The notes under the pieces are model-generated. The model was not told where the DNA came from. It did not search any database and saw only the letters and a list, made by a program, of their open reading frames with translations. Position numbers and translations under genes: made by a program. DNA of 13,087 nucleotides from positions 1 to 13,087 of the forward strand of contig JAIJJM010000023.1 in assembly GCA_022728415.1 (NCBI GenBank), in the 5' to 3' direction. This stretch comes from Collinsella sp. Lineage in GTDB: Bacteria > Actinomycetota > Coriobacteriia > Coriobacteriales > Coriobacteriaceae. Below, one piece after another: positions 7,202 to 13,087 of the stretch (position 1 is its first letter; each line of letters begins with the position of its first letter).

Positions 7202-7426
7202 ACGTTAGATGGTTTGGATCCGGTATGCGATAAGGGATTGTCGGAGGCGCTGGAAGAGATTAACCGTAAGTTTGGCGCGATGCATGCGGGTATCGGCTGG
7301 GGTGACATTCGCGGTGACGGTCGTACGAACGAGGAGACCGGTGGTGAGTGGCGGACTCGGCTTAATAGGTTGTCGTCGTGTGCCACGACCAGATGGGATG
7401 AGATCGCTATCGCACATGCCTGCTAG
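7199..7426 (+). pseudogene. C-terminal remnant of a UmuC-like Y-family DNA polymerase
   Basis: From TLDGLDPV onward to the TAG at 7426 this frame matches the C-terminus of the umuC gene at the right end of the window: 44 of 58 residues are identical by direct comparison, including NRKFG.MHAGIGWGDIRG. Nothing of the palm, fingers or thumb remains and there is no start, so it is a dead fragment. Divergence of about a quarter of residues shows that it is not a recent copy of the right-hand gene. It ends naturally with DEIAIAHAC, so the 3' end of the original gene is retained and the breakpoint is at about 7200. Confidence 0.8.
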
Positions 7427-7665
7427 CAGGTTCATGTCTACTTAGTGGCTCCGTGCATTGTTTCCTCGTGGTTACCGGTTTCGGCAGGATCGTAATAACT
7501 TGTGCGATGTTCTGTAAGTCGCCGTAACATGTGCCCCCTTATGGTTAAAGCTATAAGTAAACAAAGTTTTCCTCGTTTTCCTTCTAAACCAAAACGTGGG
7601 CCGGAATTGGTTCCGTCCTGCGTTTCAGGGTGGGATCACAGCAGATCACAAGGGAAGGAAACGTT

Positions 7666-9219
7666 ATGGCTCATCACGATCTCATCATTAAGAACGCGGA
7701 CATCTGCACGATGGACGCGAACATGACCCGCATCCAACACGGGTATGTCGTCGTCGACGGAGAAACCATCACCTCTGTGAACGAAGGTTCCGTGCCCGCA
7801 GGAGTGGAGGCGGATACTGTCATTGACGCCGAGGGTCAGGTGCTGTTCCCTGGGTTCATCGACACTCATACTCATATCTTTCAGTCATTCCTCAAGGGTC
7901 TGGGAGCGGACCATCGTCTTATCGAATGGCTGAACCGTTCCGCCCTACCGTACGGCAAGTACATGACTCCATACCAGCATCGTCTCGCCGCGCAACTGAC
8001 CTGCATGGAAGCCATTAAAAGCGGTTGCACGACGCTCTGCGAGTTCTTCTACACTGACCAGGATCCTGAGCTGGCCGACGGGTGCATCGCCGGCATGGAA
8101 GACACAGGGATCCGCAGCGTGTTCATCCGCACCTTCCAGGACTGCGGCGAAGACTACGGCATGCCCGCATGCTTCATCCAACCGGCAGACAAAGCCATGG
8201 AAGAAGTCAGCCGCCTACGCCACGATTACGCGGACCGTAGCGACATGCTCTCCATCTGGACCGGTCCAGACGTGACATGGTCCACCACCAAAGAGGGATA
8301 CCGTACCATGTTGGACTACTGCAAGTCCGAGAACGTGCGCTACGCGATGCACATCGACGAAACCGAAGTCGATGACGACATGTGCCAGAAGCATTACGGG
8401 CAAGACATCGTACCAATGCTGGACGACATGGGCTTCCTCACGGATCATATGCTCGGCGTGCACTGCGTGAACCTCACCCCTGACGAGATCAAACGGTTCG
8501 CCGATAACGGTGTCTCCATCAGCTACAATCCGGTCTCCAACATGTACCTGGGGTCTGGTGCGGCGCCGATCCGCGAAGCATTGGATGCGGGAGTGAACGT
8601 GTCGATCGGCACCGATGGCGCGGCCTCCAATAACACCACCAACTATTTGGAGAGCATCAAGTTCGCGGCGCTCGTGCAGAAAGGGTTCACGCGTGACGCC
8701 GCCCGCATCACCGCCCCGCAAACCATCCGCATGGCCAACGGCTCGTTCGGCTACACGGCGTTCGCCGCCGACGTGTACGCCCGTCGGATCGTGGGATGGG
8801 CGTGCGCCACGACCATGAACACGCAGGAGCTGCCGTTGCAGGCGTTGGAGCAGGCGGTCTCATGGGCCGCGTCCCATGGCGGCACGGATGGTCTTATCCA
8901 CCACAGCGACCATGGCACGCAGTACACCGGCACGGTGTACACCACCAGGGTTATGGAATATGGGATGCTGCCGTCGACCGGCACCGTCGGCGACTCGTAC
9001 GACAACGCCATGGCCGAAAGCGCCGACGGCGCGTACAAGACCGAGCTGGTATGGCGGCGCAAGCCATTCCTGGATATCGATGATCTGGAATTGGCGACGT
9101 TCCGGTGGGTCTCGTGGTGGAACTCGAAGCGGCTCCACCAGTCCCTGGGCTGCAGGACACCCGAAGCGGTGGAAACCGAGTATTATCAACATCAAGCGGC
9201 ACAAGCCGCCTCACTATAA
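7666..9219 (+). CDS. Chimeric ORF: truncated TRZ/ATZ-type amidohydrolase fused in frame to an IS3 transposase C-terminus (517 aa)
   Basis: Residues 1 to about 357 are an amidohydrolase of the chlorohydrolase / methylthioadenosine deaminase group. The metal ligands are present: His68 and His70 in FIDTHTH, His229 in MHIDE, His266 in GVHCVNL and Asp317 in IGTDGAASNN. The sequence stops being amidohydrolase after TIRMA (about 8736), where relatives continue with 'T.NGAKALG', so the last quarter with the closing beta-sandwich is missing. From GYTAFAADVYARRIVGW it is an IS3-family OrfB C-terminus with the second Asp (D415, HHSDHGTQY) and Glu (E451, NAMAES) 35 residues apart, lacking the first catalytic Asp. 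Neither half should be active. ATG 7666 is preferred over 7630 because AAGGAA lies just upstream. Confidence 0.8.
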   Translation: MAHHDLIIKNADICTMDANMTRIQHGYVVVDGETITSVNEGSVPAGVEADTVIDAEGQVLFPGFIDTHTHIFQSFLKGLGADHRLIEWLNRSALPYGKYMTPYQHRLAAQLTCMEAIKSGCTTLCEFFYTDQDPELADGCIAGMEDTGIRSVFIRTFQDCGEDYGMPACFIQPADKAMEEVSRLRHDYADRSDMLSIWTGPDVTWSTTKEGYRTMLDYCKSENVRYAMHIDETEVDDDMCQKHYGQDIVPMLDDMGFLTDHMLGVHCVNLTPDEIKRFADNGVSISYNPVSNMYLGSGAAPIREALDAGVNVSIGTDGAASNNTTNYLESIKFAALVQKGFTRDAARITAPQTIRMANGSFGYTAFAADVYARRIVGWACATTMNTQELPLQALEQAVSWAASHGGTDGLIHHSDHGTQYTGTVYTTRVMEYGMLPSTGTVGDSYDNAMAESADGAYKTELVWRRKPFLDIDDLELATFRWVSWWNSKRLHQSLGCRTPEAVETEYYQHQAAQAASL

Positions 9220-9260
9220 GGGCGGAACAAAAATCAGGCCACTTCAACTGGTTCAACCCT
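8738..9260 (+). mobile_element. IS3-family insertion sequence, 3' fragment
   Basis: This is the right-hand part of an IS3-type element: the C-terminal half of OrfB joined to the amidohydrolase at about 8738, then a short non-coding end (9220 to about 9260) that should hold the right terminal repeat. I cannot delimit that repeat because the left end of the element is absent. With OrfA, the first catalytic Asp and the left end missing, the copy cannot move by itself. The right boundary is an estimate. Confidence 0.6.
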
Positions 9261-9302
9261 GCCATGCGTCATCAGGAGTTACGACGCACCAAGCAAGTCA
9301 CG

Positions 9303-9326
9303 TTCATCTACATGAAGACAGATGAA
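9303..9326. repeat. Inverted repeat TTCATCT/AGATGAA
   Basis: TTCATCT (9303-9309) and AGATGAA (9320-9326) could form a 7-bp hairpin with a 10-base loop between the IS fragment and the AT-rich gene. There is no T run after it, so a terminator role is weakly supported. Confidence 0.25.
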
Positions 9327-9390
9327 GAGGCTGACTGAAGTCTGGTCGATTGCGTGATGATTGAGGGAACGAAAAACAAGGAGTATCAAT

Positions 9391-9828
9391 ATGTATGAGC
9401 CATATACAAGACAATCATTGCCAGATAAAGAGTATCGAGAACTGCTCGGCTCGGCGATTTGTGTTTTCAATTCAAATGTTGCTTTTGTTATTGAAAACAT
9501 CCTTAATGCAGACGATGCGGATAATTTTAACTGGTATGATCTCATCGATCTTAGTGCTGGAGATCTCAGTAGCCCGATAAAACAAACCATTACAAAGAAA
9601 GCTGGCTCAAAAATTGGATCTCTGTTTAATACAGTAGTTCAACAGAGAAACAGGATTTTGCATAGCTTTCAAATTACTGAAACAGTCTCTTGCAAACAGA
9701 TTCTTTGTACAAAGGATAAGCGAAATCATCAATTTCTCATCACGGAGGATTATCTTCTCAGATTCATTGCCGACAACCAGAAGTTGTCTGAGTTGCTCTA
9801 TGCTTTCCGTAAGCAGATGACTTGCTAG
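9391..9828 (+). CDS. Small AT-rich gene with a HEPN-like RX4H motif, 145 aa
   Basis: The start ATG 9391 has AAGGAG (9378-9383) 7 bases upstream; a TTG at 9361 is in frame but has no such site. The protein is acidic at the N-terminus and largely helical, with R86-N-R-I-L-H91 (QQRNRILHSF) near the end of the central helices. This fits the RX4-6H catalytic motif of HEPN ribonucleases, and the length suits a single HEPN domain followed by a short strand-turn and a C-terminal helix. HEPN proteins are common RNase toxins or effectors in toxin-antitoxin, abortive-infection and CRISPR systems. The assignment rests on motif, length and helical character only. The gene is visibly AT-rich against GC-rich neighbours, which suggests recent transfer. 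No antitoxin-type partner (MNT nucleotidyltransferase) is adjacent. It may be a housekeeping-like protein of unknown role with a chance motif. Confidence 0.6.
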   Translation: MYEPYTRQSLPDKEYRELLGSAICVFNSNVAFVIENILNADDADNFNWYDLIDLSAGDLSSPIKQTITKKAGSKIGSLFNTVVQQRNRILHSFQITETVSCKQILCTKDKRNHQFLITEDYLLRFIADNQKLSELLYAFRKQMTC

Positions 9829-9960
9829 TGCCAGAAGCGATGGCGTACACTCGCAGTCTGGTGATCAGAACGTGGGAGGTCATTGTTTTTCATTAGGTGT
9901 CCGGACATGCAGCGTTCCTTGAGGTAGATGGCTTCGTCGAAGGTCTGTACGCTTGCACGC

Positions 9961-10842
9961 TCACGCCGGCCAGTATATGCGTGTGAGCGGCAGCAGGGCG
10001 CTGGTCTCCAGGTCGGTGGTCTCGTAGTTGTCGACGAACACGCGGGCGAATTGGTCGAGGTTGAGCAGGGTGACGGGCACGCGGGCGCGTTCCGCCTCGT
10101 AGAGCGCCTCCTTGGTGAAGCCGCCGGTGCTTACGTACAAACCCTTGTCGGAGTCATGCAGGCCGCCGATGAACGAGTGAACCGCCGGCGCGCCCATGGG
10201 ATTGCCGCGATGCTTGACTTCGACGATGATGCGTGGGGAGGTCAGTCCCAGTCCGTCGGGGGAGGCGATGACGTCGCGCCCTTGGTCGCCGCCTTTGGAC
10301 GTCAGGGTGGTGCGGTAGCCCATGGCGCGCAGGAGGCCGGCGACGAGGGATTCCATGTCTTCCCAGGAGAGCGCGACGATGCGGTCCTTGATCTTCTCGA
10401 TGCCCTCGTTCGCGGTGATGCGACGGGTCTCATCGTCATCCGTGGTCTCGTTGTCCGCGGCCTGAGCGGGCGCCGAGGGTGAATCGTCGCTGGTTCCTGC
10501 GGCTGCGGTCAGGTCGGCGAATACGTCATCGCCGATCTGGCTGAGGGTGGCGATGGTGCCCAGCGAGTTCTTTGAGGTGTCGGCGAGTTTGTCGCGCGAC
10601 GCGACCGTCCGCCAGATCACCGGGCGTGAGTACCGGCTGTCGTGCTCGTCGTCACCGGTGGTGTCTTCGATGATGCAGCCACCGGTGACGGAGCCGATGT
10701 GATAGAGACGTTCTTCGGGAGAGTAGGTGACGACGTCGTCACCGGTCTGCATCACCGAGCCGAAACGGTGCACCTGCCCGGTGATCATTGCGCGTGCCTG
10801 CTGGGAAGAGTCGGCGTAGATGGCATCGACCATGTCACGCAC
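9961..10842 (-). CDS. Mrr-like restriction endonuclease (main frame; 5' end frameshifted)
   Basis: Residues 155-270 carry the Mrr_cat PD-(D/E)xK nuclease fold: LSWEDMESLVAGLLRAMGY, then Asp190 in QGRDVIAS and Glu208-Val-Lys210 in IIVEVKH, i.e. D-x17-E-x-K. The family makes Mg-dependent cuts in DNA, typically methylated DNA. The N-terminal region (GQVHRFGSVMQTGDDVVTY, then RLYHIGSVTGG) looks like the small beta-barrel domain often placed before Mrr nucleases, possibly a modified-base reader. An acidic linker (about 115-140) joins the two. ATG 10842 is only the first Met in this frame: the natural start is at 10966 with a good ribosome site, in another frame. The catalytic part is intact, so a shortened protein could exist, but the gene is probably broken or sequence-misread here. 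Confidence 0.8.
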   Translation of the reverse strand: MRDMVDAIYADSSQQARAMITGQVHRFGSVMQTGDDVVTYSPEERLYHIGSVTGGCIIEDTTGDDEHDSRYSRPVIWRTVASRDKLADTSKNSLGTIATLSQIGDDVFADLTAAAGTSDDSPSAPAQAADNETTDDDETRRITANEGIEKIKDRIVALSWEDMESLVAGLLRAMGYRTTLTSKGGDQGRDVIASPDGLGLTSPRIIVEVKHRGNPMGAPAVHSFIGGLHDSDKGLYVSTGGFTKEALYEAERARVPVTLLNLDQFARVFVDNYETTDLETSALLPLTRIYWPA

Positions 10843-10966
10843 CTCCTGGCGTGCTGCGCCGGCGATGTCCAGGTCGTTCAGCTGCCAGTAGATTGCGATG
10901 TATCCTGGCGAACCAGTCCGAGGCGTACCGTGCCTCGCGTCCTGCGCGAATCAGCCATGCGGTCAT
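10843..10966 (-). pseudogene. Frameshifted 5' end of the Mrr-like endonuclease gene
   Basis: ATG 10966 follows AAGGAG by 7 bases and reads MTAWLIRAGREARYASDWFA, the standard opening of this nuclease family. It then diverges into RIHRNLLAAERPGHRR and stops. From about 10905 the next frame reads GYIAIYWQLNDLDIAG and RQEVRDMVDAIYAD, which joins smoothly to the main frame. One extra base (or two missing) near 10901-10910 explains this. Confidence 0.75.
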
Positions 10967-10989
10967 GACGGTCTCCTTCCCGTTGCGGC

Positions 10990-11022
10990 CTCAGTTTGGT
11001 TGTTGCAGTAACTCAGTTTGGT
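10990..11022. repeat. Two direct repeats CTCAGTTTGGT spaced 22 bp
   Basis: Identical 11-mers at 10990-11000 and 11012-11022 are 22 bp apart start to start, two helical turns, just upstream of the endonuclease gene's proper start. The spacing suggests paired binding sites on one face of the DNA, in the region where that gene's promoter should be. Confidence 0.5.
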
Positions 11023-11142
11023 GGGGGCCGAGGTAGGGTGCACTGAGCCGAAAAGAAAGATGTCTTGGAGTCCAAGCATGGAGCGCCGCTCCGAATCGGC
11101 GGTCAAGCCGGATATGACACGGCCTATAGCCGATAAAACAAG

Positions 11143-11181
11143 AGCCCCCGGGTTTGAGCACTGTAAGGAGGCTTGGGGGCT
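11143..11181. terminator. Hairpin AGCCCCC/GGGGGCT, terminator-like
   Basis: AGCCCCC (11143-11149) pairs with GGGGGCT (11175-11181), and G-T and G-C pairs extend the stem inward. On the minus strand it is followed by CTTGTTTTATC, as expected of a terminator, yet no convincing minus-strand gene lies upstream of it. It may be the leftover of a deleted gene or of a mobile element. Confidence 0.45.
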
Positions 11182-11189
11182 ACTGTTAG

Positions 11190-11440
11190 CACTGATATTA
11201 CGTCAATTCATACGAAGGCACAAACGGGCTTCCCGGCTGGACAGAAAGTAGCCCTCATCCTTGCGCCATGACCGTTTGCTGCAGGGGAAAGAGACTTAGG
11301 CTGCATCCCATCATGTCTGTCCTCACGGTCATGACTGCGGCGATAGCTAAGTGATGGCATCACCACGGATGGCCACGTAGGCGTGTCGCTTGGGTTCCGG
11401 GTCTCCGTGCCGGACATGTCCTGTCTTGCCGGCACAATGG
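11190..11440. other. Stretch without a recognisable gene, containing one long-spaced inverted repeat
   Basis: The whole 10967-11475 interval lacks a convincing gene. Apart from the repeats, the hairpin and the LexA box listed separately, I see CATGACCGT (11267-11275) mirrored by ACGGTCATG (11325-11333), 49 bases apart, and a small palindrome CTTGGA-G-TCCAAG at 11064-11076. Short open frames here show no family features. Confidence 0.4.
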
Positions 11441-11456
11441 TCGAACAGATGTTCGA
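11441..11456. promoter_or_regulatory. LexA (SOS) box
   Basis: TCGAACAGATGTTCGA is a perfect 6-4-6 palindrome and fits the Gram-positive/actinobacterial LexA consensus CGAACRNRYGTTYG at every position. It lies 20 bases before the UmuD-like start codon. A weak promoter candidate (CGGACA 11411, CACAAT 11433) sits just upstream, so LexA bound here would block it until DNA damage. Confidence 0.9.
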
Positions 11457-11475
11457 GTCCTATGGGAGGTGCGGC

Positions 11476-11928
11476 ATGTCACAGGAGACGCAGGTCAAAC
11501 GGGTGTGGCGTTATCGGCGCAACCCCCATGCGCGCAGGCTGCCGCTCATGATGGAGTCCGTGCACGCCGGTTTCCCGTCGGTCGCGCAGGATTACGCGGC
11601 AGGGGACCTGAGTCTGGACGACCGGCTGGTCGATCATCCCGACACGACGTTTCTGATCCGGGTAGCGGGGGACTCGATGACCGGGGCCGGCATCTTCGAC
11701 GGGGACCTGTTGATCGTGGACCGGAGCCTGGAACCCGAGGATGGGGACGTGGTCATCGCCGTGCTGGATGGTGACATGACGGTCAAGCGTCTCGCCTGCG
11801 ACGCTCATGGCAGGTATCTGCACGCGGAGAACCCGAGGTATCCGGACATTCGGCCTGCTCCAGATGGGGAGAACCTTATCTGGGGAGCGGTCACCGGCAG
11901 CATCCACCGGCAGGGGCGGCGCCGGTGA
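11476..11928 (+). CDS. umuD: UmuD-like S24 peptidase, translesion synthesis subunit (150 aa)
   Basis: The domain order and residues are those of UmuD: self-cleavage site Ala31-Gly32 (VHAGFPSVAQDY), nucleophile Ser67 in VAGDSM, and general base Lys104 in MTVKRL. In UmuD the cleavage pair is usually Cys-Gly; here it is Ala-Gly, as in LexA. RecA filaments trigger self-cleavage, and the shortened dimer activates the partner polymerase. Length is close to the 139 residues of the E. coli protein. The start at 11476 has GGGAGG about 6 bases upstream; the longer frame from 11383 would cover the LexA box and is rejected. It overlaps the UmuC gene by four bases (GTGA), indicating coupled translation in an SOS-controlled operon. 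Confidence 0.9.
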   Translation: MSQETQVKRVWRYRRNPHARRLPLMMESVHAGFPSVAQDYAAGDLSLDDRLVDHPDTTFLIRVAGDSMTGAGIFDGDLLIVDRSLEPEDGDVVIAVLDGDMTVKRLACDAHGRYLHAENPRYPDIRPAPDGENLIWGAVTGSIHRQGRRR

Positions 11929-13087
11929 ATGGGTTCGTGCTGGCGGACGCCGACAGTTTCTATGCGAGCTGCGAACGCGTGTTCGACCCGAAGCTGATGG
12001 GCAGGCCGGTGGTCGTGTTGTCGAACAACGACGGGTGCGTGGTCGCCCGGTCCAGCAACTACGAGTTGTATGCCTCGTTGAGCCGGCGGATGATGAGCGT
12101 CATGGACCGGTATATGGCGGGTCGGGGGGCGTACAGCATCGACGAGTGCTTCCTCATGCCGCCCGACCATGCCGTTGATACGACGTGCCGGCTGATGAGG
12201 ACCGCGGTGCTGAGAGGTGTGGGGGTTCCCGTCACCGTGACGTGCGCACCCACGCGCACGTTGGCGAAGATCCTGAGCCATTGGGCCAAGCACACTCCCG
12301 CGACCGGGGGAGTGGCCGTCTGGGACGGTCTGCCGGCCGGCCTGACGGAGGAGATCATGGCTGCGACGCCGGTCGGCGAGGTATGGGGTGTGGGCCGGCT
12401 CCTTGAGCCCAAGCTCATGGGCTTGAACGCCACCACCGCGCTCAGGCTGCGAGGCATGGATCCGGCGTTTGTCCGTCGCAGGTTCGGTCTGAACCTGATG
12501 CGGACCGTGCTCGAATTGCAGGGCACGCCGTGCATCAGTCTCGACGGGTTCGACGCCATCAAGGGACGTCGGGAGCATCAGATCATGTGCAGTCGCATGT
12601 TCGGGCATTCCATCACCAAGATGGAGGAGCTCGCGGGAGCGGTCAGCGTGTACGCGCAGCAGGCGACCGCAAGATTGCTTCGGCAGCATGGGCTGACCCG
12701 GCTCATCGGCGTCTGGTGCGCGACCAGCCCCTTCCGCGACGACTATCGGATTGCCGGCGGGTATGGCCGTCCGCTGGATCCGACCGACGACCCGATCACG
12801 GTCTCGCGCATCGCCGTCGACGTAGCACGCGCCCATGCGAGGCCTGGCTATCGTTGGGTTCGAGCCGGGGTGATGCTCTCCGACCTGGCCGACCGGGACC
12901 ATTTCGACACGTTGGACGGCCTGGGGCCGGTGCGCGACAGGGGACTGTCCGAGGCGCTCGATGCGGTCAACCGCAAGTTCGGCACGATGCACGCCGGCAT
13001 CGGCTGGGGAGACATACGCGGACAAGGACGAGCGGATGCGGAAACCGGCGGAACATGGCGAACCAGACGCGGCAGGCTGTCACCAAG
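11925..13087 (+). CDS. umuC: UmuC-like Y-family DNA polymerase with internal in-frame deletion (partial at right edge)
   Basis: The frame starts at GTG 11925, overlapping the UmuD stop, and runs open for 387 codons to the edge. Y-family palm motifs are present: Asp8 in LADADSFYASCERVF and Asp73-Glu74 in YSIDECFL. They are followed by the UmuC segments TCAPTRTLAKILSHWAK, VGEVWGVGR, LQGTPC and the little finger (CSRMFGHSIT to AGVMLSD). Compared with E. coli UmuC, NNDGCVVARS runs directly into SSNYELYA: about 30 residues (the EAKALGxxxGxPWFK part of the fingers) are absent with no frame change. That part helps bind the incoming nucleotide, so activity is doubtful. The usual clamp-binding QLNLF-like motif is also not recognisable (DHFDTLDG in its place). 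The stop codon is outside the window. Confidence 0.85.
   Translation, partial: MNGFVLADADSFYASCERVFDPKLMGRPVVVLSNNDGCVVARSSNYELYASLSRRMMSVMDRYMAGRGAYSIDECFLMPPDHAVDTTCRLMRTAVLRGVGVPVTVTCAPTRTLAKILSHWAKHTPATGGVAVWDGLPAGLTEEIMAATPVGEVWGVGRLLEPKLMGLNATTALRLRGMDPAFVRRRFGLNLMRTVLELQGTPCISLDGFDAIKGRREHQIMCSRMFGHSITKMEELAGAVSVYAQQATARLLRQHGLTRLIGVWCATSPFRDDYRIAGGYGRPLDPTDDPITVSRIAVDVARAHARPGYRWVRAGVMLSDLADRDHFDTLDGLGPVRDRGLSEALDAVNRKFGTMHAGIGWGDIRGQGRADAETGGTWRTRRGRLSP

Noticed and set aside
9829..9960. Minus-strand peptide VQTFDEAIYLKERCMSGHL
   Set aside because: It reads like a protein fragment, but I could not match it to a family and it has no start or ribosome site; possibly a remnant, too short to call.
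11018..11251. 77-codon plus-strand frame ending RHKRASRLDRK
   Set aside because: No ribosome site and no recognisable domain, and it runs through the terminator-like hairpin.
11383..11475. Earlier in-frame start for the UmuD-like gene
   Set aside because: The extension covers the LexA box, and GGGAGG supports ATG 11476.
11805..13025. Long open frame of 406 codons on the minus strand
   Set aside because: It lies wholly antisense to the umuD/umuC coding frames, which have clear motifs; such frames are common shadows in GC-rich genes.
1..13087. CRISPR array, rRNA or tRNA genes
   Set aside because: No regularly spaced repeats and no tRNA or rRNA features were seen on reading either strand.

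Overview
The window reads as a chromosomal stretch of a high-GC Gram-positive, most likely a Bifidobacterium. This is inferred from the GC-rich coding sequence, the actinobacterial-type LexA box, the IS30- and IS3-type transposase pieces and the general character of the proteins; no rRNA or tRNA is present to confirm it. It is an accessory, IS-remodelled region in which several genes are broken, fused or deleted.

Layout. (1) 1-172: the C-terminal end of an IS30-family transposase running in from the left. (2) 293-1324, minus: a SWIM zinc-finger gene whose frame is cut in two by one in-frame TAG codon, followed by a strong terminator hairpin at 246-282. (3) 1569-3494, minus: a large membrane-anchored alpha/beta hydrolase with its own terminator. 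(4) 3743-7042: a metabolic module. A SorC-family regulator (plus) faces a two-gene minus-strand operon of an HSL-type carboxylesterase and an MFS transporter. A 15-nt sequence containing the palindrome GCACAAATGTGC occurs upstream of both the regulator and the esterase, and a degenerate copy sits on the regulator's start codon, so the module probably has its own operators. Uptake of an ester or acylated substrate by the MFS carrier, followed by cytosolic hydrolysis, is a reasonable inference; the substrate is unknown.

(5) 7043-9260: a graveyard. The C-terminal cell-wall anchor of a surface protein (minus) abuts the C-terminal end of a Y-family polymerase (plus). Next comes an amidohydrolase whose last quarter has been replaced in frame by the C-terminal half of an IS3-family transposase. 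(6) 9391-10966: an AT-rich small gene carrying an RX4H motif like that of HEPN ribonucleases (plus), then an Mrr-like restriction endonuclease (minus) with a frameshift 20 codons after its proper start. (7) 10967-11475: about 500 bases without a convincing gene, holding repeats, a hairpin and a perfect LexA box. (8) 11476-13087: a UmuD-like protease and a UmuC-like Y-family polymerase with a 4-bp overlap, running off the right edge. The polymerase lacks about 30 residues of the fingers region while keeping its catalytic acidic residues.

No CRISPR array and no complete mobile element is visible. The most distinctive points are the SorC operator set, the HEPN-like gene beside an Mrr nuclease and an SOS cassette, the in-frame deletion in UmuC, and the two related umuC 3' ends that bracket the interval 7.2-13.1 kb.
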